64,000 nt of DNA, from NCBI GenBank assembly GCA_910575795.1, contig CAJTGE010000010.1, positions 99,742 through 163,741 of the forward strand. Reading direction: 5' to 3'. A program made the translations under genes and the position numbers. This stretch comes from Clostridiaceae bacterium. Lineage in GTDB: Bacteria; Bacillota; Clostridia; Lachnospirales; Lachnospiraceae. The notes under the pieces are model-generated. The model searched no databases. It saw only the letters and a list, made by a program, of their open reading frames with translations, and had not been told where the DNA came from. Positions 37,065 through 45,434 of the stretch are shown here, piece by piece (the stretch's first letter is position 1; every line of letters begins with the position of its first letter).

Positions 37065-38277
37065 GGGATTTCCTCTGGTATCCATCGTGATACCAGTCTA
37101 TAACGGCGCAAATTATCTGCGGGAAGCGATCGACAGCGCCCTGAACCAGATATACAAAAACTGTGAGATCCTGGTGATAAACGACGGCTCCGACGACGGG
37201 GGAGAGACGGAGCGGGCGGCGCTCTCCTACGGGGATCGGATCCGTTACTTTGCAAAGGAAAACGGACATGTGTCCACGGCCCTGAACATGGGGATCCAAA
37301 ACATGCGGGGCGAATATTTTGCATGGCTGTCCCATGATGATGTCTTTTACCCGGATAAGATAGAAAAGCAGCTCAGGGTGATGGAAGAAAACGGCGTGCG
37401 CATCGTGGCGGCCCCGTGCAATTATTTTATGGATAACGGGAGAATGGTTCCGTTTTGCACCACAGAGTTCTATGACCGGGAATTATTGGAAAACAGCGTG
37501 TTTCCGGTGATACATGGGATGCTCCAGTTTGGAGGCCTGCTGCTGCACAGGAGCCTGTTTGAGCAGTACGGCATGTTCCGCGAGGATCTGTTTACCACGC
37601 AGGATTATGAATTTCTGTTCCGTGTATTGAGAAAAGAACGATGCGTGTTTATGGGGGATATCGTAAACGGCGTGAGAGTTCACCCGCTCCAGGTGGGAAA
37701 CACGTCGCCGTACGTGGATAAGGAACGGGATGCGATGTATGAAATGTTCCTGCGTGAATTGTCAGAGGAGGAACAGATACGGATCTATGGAAGCGCCTAT
37801 AATTTCTTCTATCAGATCCTGGTCAGGCTGGTTCCCATGCGGAATATGCCCATAAGCTTTGCGGCTTGTGCGGAGCGCTTAAACAGGTATGAGGGTCAGG
37901 GAGGCCATGTCCTGGAGGGGGAGGATGTGTATATCTATGGAGCCGGCCTGTACGGCAGGCGGCTTTTATTTGATTTAAGGTGTCGGGGAATTGAGGCGCG
38001 GGGATTTCTTGACAAGAGCCGGGCATTGGAAGGGCAGATGCTGGACGGAATCACATGCTTTCCCCTGGCCCAGGCAGAGAGCATAGCCTGTGATGCGCTC
38101 ATCATTATTGCTTCCGAGTACAGGGAGGAGATGGCAGAGGCGCTTCGCGGCATGGGAATCACCGGATACATATATAAAGAGGAGTATGAAAAGAAGCATC
38201 ACATGCTCCGGCTGCCCCCGCCTGAGGATGCGGTCAGGGGATGGCTTTTGCAGTACCAGGCAAACGGCTGGAGGTGA
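37048..38277 (+). CDS. GT2 glycosyltransferase with C-terminal Rossmann module (1)
   Basis: 409-residue cytoplasmic glycosyltransferase. The family 2 GT-A domain (1-230) begins VSIVIPVYNGANYLREAI and has the metal/nucleotide-sugar motif AWLSHDDVF. From about residue 291 a separate Rossmann module starts (VYIYGAGLYGRRLLFDL) and continues with GFLDKSRALEGQMLDG and ALIIIASEYREEMAEAL. The same module occurs on several other proteins here. GT2 enzymes do not need it, so a sensing, scaffolding or second activity is possible. Donor and acceptor are unknown. Good GGAGGAGG site. Confidence 0.85.
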   Translation: MAAKNEGFPLVSIVIPVYNGANYLREAIDSALNQIYKNCEILVINDGSDDGGETERAALSYGDRIRYFAKENGHVSTALNMGIQNMRGEYFAWLSHDDVFYPDKIEKQLRVMEENGVRIVAAPCNYFMDNGRMVPFCTTEFYDRELLENSVFPVIHGMLQFGGLLLHRSLFEQYGMFREDLFTTQDYEFLFRVLRKERCVFMGDIVNGVRVHPLQVGNTSPYVDKERDAMYEMFLRELSEEEQIRIYGSAYNFFYQILVRLVPMRNMPISFAACAERLNRYEGQGGHVLEGEDVYIYGAGLYGRRLLFDLRCRGIEARGFLDKSRALEGQMLDGITCFPLAQAESIACDALIIIASEYREEMAEALRGMGITGYIYKEEYEKKHHMLRLPPPEDAVRGWLLQYQANGWR

Positions 38278-38281
38278 GGAG

Positions 38282-39478
38282 ATGAAGCACGGTAAGATCA
38301 GTATTGTTGTACCTGTCTATAATGTGGAAGATTACCTTGAGCGGTGTATCGAAAGCCTGCTGGGCCAGACTTACAGGAATATTGAGATCATTCTGATAGA
38401 CGACGGCTCCGGCGACGCTTCTAAAGAGATCTGTGACCGGTATGCCGCGGCGGATAACCGGGTAATCGCGCTGCATAAAGAAAACGGCGGCGTTGTCAGC
38501 GCCAGAAGGGCCGGGGCGGGGCTTGCGACCGGGGATTATGTGTGCAGCGTGGACGGGGATGACTGGATCGAAGCGGATCGGATACTGCGTTTTGCAGAGC
38601 GGGCGGCGGAAACAGACGCGGATATGGTTTATATGGAGGGGTATTATAAGGATTATACGAACCGAAGCGTTTTGGTCGAAACATGTGTTGAGGATGGGCT
38701 TTATTCGGGAAATGAGGTTATGGAGCAGGTATTTCCCATGCTGATCGACACTTCGTCCTGCTTCCGGCGTCAGATACGCGCCATGCAGGTCTGCTGGGGG
38801 ATACGGAGGGGGCTGTTCCGGAGCATGTGGGACCAAATCGATGACAGGGTGTCCATGGGAGAAGATTATGCGCATATTATCCTGTGCCTGATGGAGGCAG
38901 AAACCGTCTGTTTGATGAGGGAGCGCGGATACCATTATGTGATGCGGGAGAGCTCAGCTTCGCATACGCTGAATAGGGCATCCCTTGAAGGAGTGAAGCT
39001 GTGGTTTCGGCTTGTAAAGGAGCAAATGGATGCGCATGGCTGCAGGGATGAATGGAATTTACATATGGTATTCCTGAAAATGTGGTACATCATGAACTGC
39101 GATTACGCTGTCCTGCTGGAGAAGCCGCGCAGGTTTCTGTACCCATATCCACAGGTGAAGAAAGGCAGCCGGGTGGCTGTGTACGGTGCGGGGACAGTTG
39201 GAACGCTGCTTGTAAAAGCGCTGGATGAGACGGCGGATTATGAGCTGGCCTGCTGGGCGGACAGCTACAGCCGGGGCCGGATGCCGGACGGCCATATGGT
39301 GCAGGGCATGCAGGAGCTTTTGGAGGCGGAATTTGACTATGTGGCGATCGCGGTGCTGGATCGGGATATCGTGGATGAGATTGAGAGATCCCTGCTGGAA
39401 TGCGGGATTCCTGTGGAAAAGATCGCGACGATGGACGCGGGGGTCATCAGCGGGGAGGAGCTTCCGGAAGGCTTTTGA
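38282..39478 (+). CDS. GT2 glycosyltransferase with C-terminal Rossmann module (2)
   Basis: 398-residue glycosyltransferase. It opens with ISIVVPVYNVEDYLERCIES and has the donor-binding motif CSVDGDDWIEADR. A Rossmann module follows from about residue 293 (SRVAVYGAGTVGTLLVKAL, then YVAIAVLDRDIVDEIERSL and GIPVEKI). It starts four bases after the previous glycosyltransferase, behind GGAGGTGAGGAG, and is the last intact gene of block A. Downstream lies a scar of decayed sequences. Confidence 0.85.
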   Translation: MKHGKISIVVPVYNVEDYLERCIESLLGQTYRNIEIILIDDGSGDASKEICDRYAAADNRVIALHKENGGVVSARRAGAGLATGDYVCSVDGDDWIEADRILRFAERAAETDADMVYMEGYYKDYTNRSVLVETCVEDGLYSGNEVMEQVFPMLIDTSSCFRRQIRAMQVCWGIRRGLFRSMWDQIDDRVSMGEDYAHIILCLMEAETVCLMRERGYHYVMRESSASHTLNRASLEGVKLWFRLVKEQMDAHGCRDEWNLHMVFLKMWYIMNCDYAVLLEKPRRFLYPYPQVKKGSRVAVYGAGTVGTLLVKALDETADYELACWADSYSRGRMPDGHMVQGMQELLEAEFDYVAIAVLDRDIVDEIERSLLECGIPVEKIATMDAGVISGEELPEGF

Positions 39479-39554
39479 ACGGAAAATTTCAGCTCGGAAA
39501 TATTCCCCTGAAAGAGAGGGATGGCACAGAGAAGGAGAAAGGCAGATTACATAA

Positions 39555-39691
39555 ATGAGGGTCTATATTTGGGGAACAGGAATATCGCGTCTGCTTATTT
39601 AAAAACAAATGAGGTACAGGCAGACGATATTCTCGGATTTATTGAAAGTAAAAAGAGCAAGGATTCTTTTTATGGCAAAAAGGTTTGTGCA
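39555..39691 (+). pseudogene. Frameshifted remnant of another Rossmann-module gene
   Basis: From ATG 39555 one frame reads MRVYIWGTG, the start of a Rossmann module. The next frame continues with ASAYLKTNEVQADDILGFIE and KSKDSFYGKKV. Together they match the beginning of the module found in the neighbouring enzymes, split by one frameshift near 39582. After KKV the resemblance stops, so the rest of the gene is gone. It indicates that another module-bearing gene once stood at this junction. Confidence 0.65.
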
Positions 39692-39786
39692 GTCCATCTG
39701 ATTCTTTTATGTACATGGGCGCCCGGCGCGCGGGCGGGGGAGGATACATCTTCCCCCGCTCGATTGGATATGTTTTTGGGAGGAAG

Positions 39787-39981
39787 TCAGGATTGCGGCA
39801 GGGATGTTCCAATGCCTGCACTGCCCGGACGGTATAATTTCCGCTCGATTTCCTTCCTGATTATGGCAATTTCTTCCATAACCTCCTTATCGCTGTTTTT
39901 GGTTGCAACCCGCTCTAATCGCTCTAATATGGTCAATTGGTCGAATAAATATCCGTCATATTCTTTTTCATTGTCTGGCAT
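39787..39981 (-). CDS. Small charged hypothetical protein
   Basis: 64 residues, strongly helical and charged (DQLTILERLERVATK, EIAIIRKEIERKLY), with a disordered Gly/Ser tail. It has an excellent AAGGAGG site eight bases before the ATG, which argues for a real, translated gene. It is not recognised. It lies among decayed sequences between the two sugar blocks, on the opposite strand to them. Confidence 0.5.
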   Translation of the reverse strand: MPDNEKEYDGYLFDQLTILERLERVATKNSDKEVMEEIAIIRKEIERKLYRPGSAGIGTSLPQS

Positions 39982-40096
39982 GATAATATCCTCCTTTTAT
40001 TTAATATAGACTGAATCCGCCTAAAAGATGTACTTTGAGCAATCCGCTTAACTGAATAAGCAATACCATTATAACCCCTGTCTGGCGTATGATCTA

Positions 40097-40256
40097 GAGC
40101 GTGTTTGAAAATTGCTTTCTGGTAGCTGTGCGTGCCACTTTGTGGGAGATTTGTGGCAAATGAACGCGGCGTAGTGGGCTGCGTTAAGTGAATTTGGCAC
40201 AAATATACCGCGAAGTGGGGCGTGCAGATGCCAGGAATGAATTTTCAAACACGCTC
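40097..40256. mobile_element. Complete palindromic MITE (family 1)
   Basis: Perfect 20-base inverted repeats, CTAGAGCGTGTTTGAAAATT (40094-40113) and AATTTTCAAACACGCTCTAG (40240-40259), bound the element. With TA as the target duplication, the element itself runs from GAGCG to CGCTC. The body folds as one long imperfect hairpin with a TGGG loop at 40175-40178. Its right 94 bases are repeated at the left edge of the window with one change. TA duplication and form fit an element moved by an IS630/Tc1-type transposase, by inference. Confidence 0.85.
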
Positions 40257-40328
40257 TAGTAAACTGCGCCCTTTTTCTTAAAATTTATTTCAGCAATTCT
40301 ATTTTGGACAATATTTACTTTTCAATGT

Positions 40329-40500
40329 TCAGCCAACCACTGGGCTTTGGTCAGCAGGCTCAAGATTCCGGGAGCATATTAATGGAATGTTTTCCGCCAT
40401 TTCTTCATCCGTAAGCTGAAACATCTCTTTGATAATCAAGGCGCCAATGATAACATTAATCGGTGCATATAGCTCGTAGAATTGCTGTTTTTTGCGATTC
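40329..40500 (-). pseudogene. IS1182-type transposase fragment
   Basis: On the minus strand this stretch encodes QQFYELYAPINVIIGALI followed by IKEMFQLTDEEMAENIPL, the conserved early part of IS1182-family transposases. Upstream the frame is broken by stops, and downstream it leaves the family pattern after ICSRN. Neither insertion-sequence end is visible. It is a dead fragment. Confidence 0.7.
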
Positions 40501-40608
40501 TATCCGTATTAAGATATAATATTTTCATCAATTCGCATTATTTTTTCATTTAAATTAACAACATTCATATTTAGTTTGGCAATACAATCTCCCCTTAAAG
40601 CAATTCCT

Positions 40609-40820
40609 TAAAACTTAGTTTTTAACCCTATCAGCAGTAATAATTAATTTCTCTAAACTGTGTATACCACTTGTTGATAATAGCACTGCTATTCGCCTCA
40701 TTGTCTAAAGGGATATGTAGCGAAAATTTATTGCCTGTATTCGTAATTGGACAGACCACAACAAATTCAGTCCTCATAAAGAACTGCTGATTACTAAGAA
40801 CCAGTCCAAGTCTCCTTCCT
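40609..40820 (-). pseudogene. Decayed MazF/PemK-type toxin gene
   Basis: The minus strand reads RRLGLVLSNQQFFMRTEF, then VVVCPITNTGNKFSLHIPLD, the core of MazF-like endoribonuclease toxins. The N-terminus with the first strand is missing. A frameshift after SSAII is needed to reach the C-terminal TSGIHSLEKLIITADRVKN. No antitoxin gene is visible. An intact-looking promoter lies just upstream at 40828-40856. Confidence 0.75.
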
Positions 40821-40827
40821 TATAAAC

Positions 40828-40856
40828 AGTATATACAATAGCGTATATAGTGTCAA
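40828..40856 (-). promoter_or_regulatory. Near-consensus promoter left from a toxin-antitoxin unit
   Basis: On the minus strand TTGACA (40856-40851) and TATACT (40833-40828) are exactly 17 bases apart. A ribosome binding site AAGGAAGGAG follows within 15 bases. It now leads straight into the truncated mazF-like sequence instead of an antitoxin start. Confidence 0.65.
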
Positions 40857-40860
40857 TAAT

Positions 40861-41503
40861 TTTTTAGAAAAAAACTCTTTTGTATTATTCCAACGGTTGT
40901 TCTTCGGTATTTTCTGTTGAATAATCCAACAAATAAGCTCTTCCACCATACATACAATGTACTTTTTTCGTTTTTTCCTGAACGTGTAAGCACATAGCAG
41001 CCATAAACTTATGATTTTCATCTACAATTGAAGGTATTCTTCTATTATCCGGATTAATAGCTGATATTCGCTGGATTCCTCATAACGACTTCCCCAAGCA
41101 GTGATTTGCTGTGCTGCATCATTGGGTACCCGGGTGATTTTATCTTCGGCATCTTCACTCCGGTTATGATCATCATCCTCTGTATAATGGGCAAGTAATT
41201 TGGGAAATGCAGGATCTTTGGATTTGTGCATAAACTTTGTTATAGTTGCAACACAGTTCAAAAGTATCAAAACATATATATTTAAAAATAAATTCTTGAT
41301 ATTCTATGTTAAATGAGTCAGGATTGTCAAAAATATAATCAAAAACACTTATTATTCTTGATTTTTTACCGATAATAATGATAACAGGGGAGTGTTTATT
41401 TTTTTTGGAATATAGTATCAAAACCTATACTTTATGAAACAACTATACTCTTCCGGGAAAGGAAGCCGGCGGGTTCCATGCGGGAGACGCCGCTTATAAC
41501 GAT
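40861..41503. other. AT-rich stretch without a recognised gene
   Basis: The base composition is clearly more AT-rich than the flanking sugar genes. On the minus strand two short frames overlap (about 41173-41421 and 41022-41270), with no ribosome binding site and a TTG start for the second; they may be one decayed gene with a frameshift. Positions 41341-41379 resemble 18910-18949. The promoter of block B must lie near the right end; a weak candidate is TTGGAA (41405) with TATACT (41426). Confidence 0.4.
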
Positions 41504-42553
41504 ATGAAAAGATTAGGTGCCTATATTGTAGACAAGTCCTGCAATCTGGAAGAAACCATGAAGGTGATCGATGCTAATTCAGCGGGATTCGCCCTGGTCT
41601 GCGACGGGAGGAGGCTGTTCGGCGTTGTCACGGATGGCGATGTCCGGAGATATCTGTTGTCCGGGGGTGCGCTGAAAGAGTCGATCTGCCATGCGGCGAA
41701 CCGTGAACCGCGCGCTGTCCTTGAGAGCGAGCGCTATCTGGCGGAACCGCTGATGCGCGGGGAGCAGTTGACCGTGATTCCGGTCGTCAATGAAAAACGG
41801 GAGCTGGTTGACATCATCTTTAACGGGACGGATAAGAAGCCAGTGAAAAAAGAAAACCTGGGCGTCCCGCTGGTGATCATGGCAGGAGGGAGGGGAACCC
41901 GGCTGCGCCCGTTTACGGATATCCTGCCCAAGCCGCTGATTCCGGTGGACGGTATTACCATAACGGAGCAGATCATGAACCGGTTTGGGGCATACGGGTG
42001 CAATGACGTGTATCTCATCGTCAATTACATGAAGGATTTCATAAAAGCCTATTTCAAAGAAAAGAATGTCCGGCAGACGCTTCATTTTATCGAAGAGGAG
42101 CGCTTTCTGGGGACAGGAGGCGGGCTTACATACATGAAGGGACAGGTGGACGGAACCTTTTTCGTGACCAATTGCGACGTGCTGCTCGACTGCGATTATG
42201 CCGATATGCTGGATGTACACAGAAGGAGCGGGAACGCGGTTACCATGGTGTGCGCCAGGAAGAATCTGGTTATACCATATGGCACGATAGAGATCGGGGA
42301 GGGCCGCCGGATCCTGTCCATGAAAGAAAAACCGACGATTGCGTACAACATCAACACAGGCGTTTACATCATCGAACCGGAGTTTCTGGAGGTGATACCC
42401 GAGGGGGAGAGCATCCATCTGCCGGAGCTGATCGGGCTGGCGATGAAGCGTTCCCAAAGAGCCGGAACATACGTGATTGATGAAAGCCAGTGGATGGACA
42501 TGGGACAGATGGAAGAGCTGGAGCAGATGAAAGATAAGCTGGAACGATTTTAG
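41504..42553 (+). CDS. ptmE: PtmE-type amino-sugar-1-phosphate guanylyltransferase with CBS domains
   Basis: 349-residue nucleotidyltransferase. Two N-terminal CBS repeats (about 1-110, with FGVVTDGDVRRYLL) precede a sugar-phosphate nucleotidyltransferase domain (VIMAGGRGTRLRPFTDILPKP, EERFLGTGGGL, VTNCDVLL). In Campylobacter, PtmE makes GDP-GlcN for the GDP-based legionaminic acid route. Its position at the head of LegH, LegI and LegC genes supports that role here. The ribosome binding site is weak. Confidence 0.85.
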   Translation: MKRLGAYIVDKSCNLEETMKVIDANSAGFALVCDGRRLFGVVTDGDVRRYLLSGGALKESICHAANREPRAVLESERYLAEPLMRGEQLTVIPVVNEKRELVDIIFNGTDKKPVKKENLGVPLVIMAGGRGTRLRPFTDILPKPLIPVDGITITEQIMNRFGAYGCNDVYLIVNYMKDFIKAYFKEKNVRQTLHFIEEERFLGTGGGLTYMKGQVDGTFFVTNCDVLLDCDYADMLDVHRRSGNAVTMVCARKNLVIPYGTIEIGEGRRILSMKEKPTIAYNINTGVYIIEPEFLEVIPEGESIHLPELIGLAMKRSQRAGTYVIDESQWMDMGQMEELEQMKDKLERF

Positions 42554-42555
42554 GG

Positions 42556-43188
42556 ATGGGGGGAGGCTTGATGGAACCGATCATTCTGGTTGGAGGAGGC
42601 GGACATGCCGGCAGTGTGGCAGACAGTATCATGAAGACAAAACAATACGACATAGCGGGCTTTGTGGATTATGAATCACGCAGGGAGAACGGGCCTTTTG
42701 GCCTTCCGTTTCTCGGTACGGATGACGACCTGGAAGCGATCTTTGCCTCGGGAATCCGAAACGCGGTTGTCACGGTCGGATATCTGGGAAAAGGGGATGT
42801 CCGGGAAAGGCTGTATGCGCGTTTAAAGAGAGTCGGATACAGCCTTCCGGTGATCCGGGATCCGTCGTCCATCCTGGCTGAGGGCGCCTGCGCAGGGGAG
42901 GGAACCTATATTGGCAAGCGGGCAGTGCTTAATACGAACGCTGAGGTGGGCCGGATGTGCATCGTCAATACAGGGGCGATTGTTGAGCACGACAACCGGG
43001 CGGGGGATTTTACCCATGTGGCGGTGGGGGCCGTGCTGTGCGGGGCTGTCCGGACGGGAAAAGGGGTTTTGGTCGGCGCGAATGCAGTTGTGCTGCAGGG
43101 CCTTTTTATCGGCGATTATGCGGTTATCGGGGCAGGTGTTACGGCAAGACGCGATGTTTTGCCGGGAGAGGCGTATTACGGAGTATAA
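42556..43188 (+). CDS. legH: PglD/NeuD/LegH-type sugar N-acetyltransferase
   Basis: 210-residue acetyltransferase. The N-terminal Rossmann-like substrate domain (PIILVGGGGHAGSVADSI, GFVDYESR) is followed by a left-handed beta-helix of hexapeptide repeats (about 100-205) with the likely catalytic histidine in AIVEHDN. It would acetylate the 4-amino group of the legionaminic acid precursor with acetyl-CoA. Its first domain is the classic form of the Rossmann module repeated through the cluster. It ends just before legI. Confidence 0.82.
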   Translation: MGGGLMEPIILVGGGGHAGSVADSIMKTKQYDIAGFVDYESRRENGPFGLPFLGTDDDLEAIFASGIRNAVVTVGYLGKGDVRERLYARLKRVGYSLPVIRDPSSILAEGACAGEGTYIGKRAVLNTNAEVGRMCIVNTGAIVEHDNRAGDFTHVAVGAVLCGAVRTGKGVLVGANAVVLQGLFIGDYAVIGAGVTARRDVLPGEAYYGV

Positions 43189-43190
43189 GA

Positions 43191-44201
43191 ATGGAACATG
43201 GAAAGCGGATTATGACGATTGCAGAGGCAGGGGTCAATCACAACGGCGATATAGGGCTCGCCAGGAGGCTTATAGAGGAAGCGAAAAAAGCAGGGGCTGA
43301 TTACGTGAAGTTTCAGACCTTTGTACCGCAGGATTTAGTCACAGCGGACGCCGAAAAAGCGGAGTATCAAAAGAGCCGGGCGGAGAATGGAAATTCACAA
43401 CTGGAAATGCTCAAGCGCCTGGCCCTGCCCTGTGAAGCGTTCACAGAGCTGAAGGCGTATTGCGATCAGCTTGGGATCGGGTTTTTATCGACGGCATTTG
43501 ATTTGAAAAGCATAGAGTTTCTGTCTTCGCTCGACATGGATTACTGGAAAATCCCGTCCGGAGAGATAACGAACCTTCCTTATCTGGAGAAAATCGGCCG
43601 GATGGGAAAAACGATCCTCCTTTCCACAGGTATGAGCGAGATGGAGGAAATCCGGGAGGCGGTGCGTATCCTTGAAACGAACGGAGCGCCTGAAATTATA
43701 CTCCTGCACTGCAATACAGAGTACCCGACGCCGTTTAGGGACGTCAATCTGCGGGCAATGAAGCAGATGGAGCGCGTGTTTCAGAAAAAAACAGGCTATT
43801 CGGATCACACGGCGGGGATTGAGATTCCGATAGCGGCGGCCGCCCTGGGAGCCTGTGTGATCGAAAAGCATTTCACGCTGGATAAAAGGATGGAGGGGCC
43901 GGATCATAAAGTCAGTCTTGACCCTGTAGAACTGGCGGCCATGATCCGGGCGATTCGGAACGTAGAGGCGTCTATGGGGGATGGGATAAAGAAAAGGGCT
44001 GACTCTGAGAGGCATAATATGGATATCGTGAGAAAAAGCATTGTAGCCTCGAAATACATAAAAGCCGGCGAACGGTTTACGGAGGATAATATGGCCGTAA
44101 AAAGGCCGGGAAACGGGATATCGCCGATGGAGTGGTATCAGGTGCTGGGAAAACGGGCGGCAAGAGATTACAGGCCGGATGAACGGATCCATAACATTTA
44201 A
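43191..44201 (+). CDS. legI: Legionaminic/sialic-type acid synthase
   Basis: 336-residue NeuB-family enzyme that condenses a six-carbon amino sugar with phosphoenolpyruvate. Motifs are IAEAGVNHNGDIGLA, ADYVKFQTF, KIPSGEITNLPYLE, LLHCNTEYPTP, YSDHTAGIEIP and VIEKHFTLDK, with a C-terminal SAF domain (RKSIVASKYIKAGERF). The NHNGD and SGEITN signatures fit NeuB/LegI and differ from the PseI copy at 29513. ATG 43191 has GGAG seven bases upstream; ATG 43212 is possible. Confidence 0.88.
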   Translation: MEHGKRIMTIAEAGVNHNGDIGLARRLIEEAKKAGADYVKFQTFVPQDLVTADAEKAEYQKSRAENGNSQLEMLKRLALPCEAFTELKAYCDQLGIGFLSTAFDLKSIEFLSSLDMDYWKIPSGEITNLPYLEKIGRMGKTILLSTGMSEMEEIREAVRILETNGAPEIILLHCNTEYPTPFRDVNLRAMKQMERVFQKKTGYSDHTAGIEIPIAAAALGACVIEKHFTLDKRMEGPDHKVSLDPVELAAMIRAIRNVEASMGDGIKKRADSERHNMDIVRKSIVASKYIKAGERFTEDNMAVKRPGNGISPMEWYQVLGKRAARDYRPDERIHNI

Positions 44202-44221
44202 TAAGAAAGGCAGGTATCGCA

Positions 44222-45433
44222 ATGGATCAAATGATTCCTTTATCGATTCCGAACTTTGAGGGAAATGAAGAAACATATGTTCTTGACGCAGTCCGCGAGG
44301 GCTGGGTATCAACCGGCGGGGCCTATATCGCGGAATTTGAAAATCGTCTGGCCGGATTTTTGCATACGCCTGCCGCGGCGGCCTGTCAGAGCGGAACATC
44401 GGCCATACATCTTGCGCTTCTCGAATGCGGCGTTCGTCCCGGAGACAGCGTGATTGTTCCGACACTCACGTTTATCGCAGCCGTGAACCCGGTTCGGTAT
44501 CAGTATGCGAATCCGATTTTCATGGACTGCGATGAAAGCCTGTGCATGGATCCGGCAAAATTAAAGCGGTTCTGCGAGGAGGAATGCGAACAGAGGGACG
44601 GTAAGCTGTATCATAAGAAAACACAGTCGGAGATAAAGGCTGTAGTCGTGGTTCATATTTTTGGAAATATGGCTGACATGGAACGCATCATGGATGTCGC
44701 GGATGAATACGGGCTAAGGGTGATAGAAGACGCCACGGAGGCGCTGGGCACATATTATCTGGAAGGCCGCTACAAGGGAAAATACGCGGGAACGATTGGC
44801 GACTACGGGGCCTATTCCTTTAACGGAAACAAAATTATCACAACAGGGGGCGGGGGCGCTGTCGTGGCCAGGGATGGCGCGCATCTGGAGCATATGAAAT
44901 ATCTGTCAACTCAGGCGAAGGACGATCCTCATTTTTACGTACATCATGAGGTCGGTTACAATTACCGGATGACAAATGTGCAGGCCGCCATCGGCGTGGC
45001 GCAATTAGAGAAGCTTCCGGAATTCATAGAGAGAAAGCAGAGAAACTATGCCCTCTACAGGGAGCTCTTATGCGATATGGAATTGGGGAGAATGTTTGAT
45101 TTCCGGGCAGGGACGAGTTCAAATAAATGGTTTTATGCGTTTGAATTGTCAGGCGGCCGGATATCTGCGAGAGAGGCGATAAAAGCGCTGGCGCGCGAAA
45201 AGATCCAGACAAGGGCGATCTGGGAGCTGATTCATGAACAGACGCCATACAGGGAGGATACGGCATATCAGATTGAGAAAGCGGCGGCGTATCAAAAACG
45301 GATCGTGAACCTGCCCTGCAGCACGCAACTGACACAGCGTGATATATGCCGCGTGGCTGAGCAGATGAAACGGCTGAATGAGAGCGTATTGAAAGCAGGC
45401 TCCATGGAGCAGGAGAACAGGAGTGACAGATAA
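44222..45433 (+). CDS. legC: LegC-type aminotransferase
   Basis: 403-residue PLP enzyme of the DegT family that aminates a 4-keto-6-deoxy-GlcNAc nucleotide at C4. It starts with the LegC-like MIPLSIPNFEGNEETYVLDA and has the cofactor lysine K204 in YSFNGNKIITTGGGG and the aspartate in VIEDATEAL. It differs clearly from PseC at 22202, so the two serve separate pathways. It follows legI closely behind an AGAAAGGCAGG site. Confidence 0.88.
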   Translation: MDQMIPLSIPNFEGNEETYVLDAVREGWVSTGGAYIAEFENRLAGFLHTPAAAACQSGTSAIHLALLECGVRPGDSVIVPTLTFIAAVNPVRYQYANPIFMDCDESLCMDPAKLKRFCEEECEQRDGKLYHKKTQSEIKAVVVVHIFGNMADMERIMDVADEYGLRVIEDATEALGTYYLEGRYKGKYAGTIGDYGAYSFNGNKIITTGGGGAVVARDGAHLEHMKYLSTQAKDDPHFYVHHEVGYNYRMTNVQAAIGVAQLEKLPEFIERKQRNYALYRELLCDMELGRMFDFRAGTSSNKWFYAFELSGGRISAREAIKALAREKIQTRAIWELIHEQTPYREDTAYQIEKAAAYQKRIVNLPCSTQLTQRDICRVAEQMKRLNESVLKAGSMEQENRSDR

Positions 45434-45434
45434 C

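Noticed and set aside
41022..41421. Two overlapping minus-strand frames of about 80 codons
   Set aside because: The second begins with TTG, neither has a ribosome binding site and no family is recognised; at most a decayed gene, so described as an unassigned stretch.
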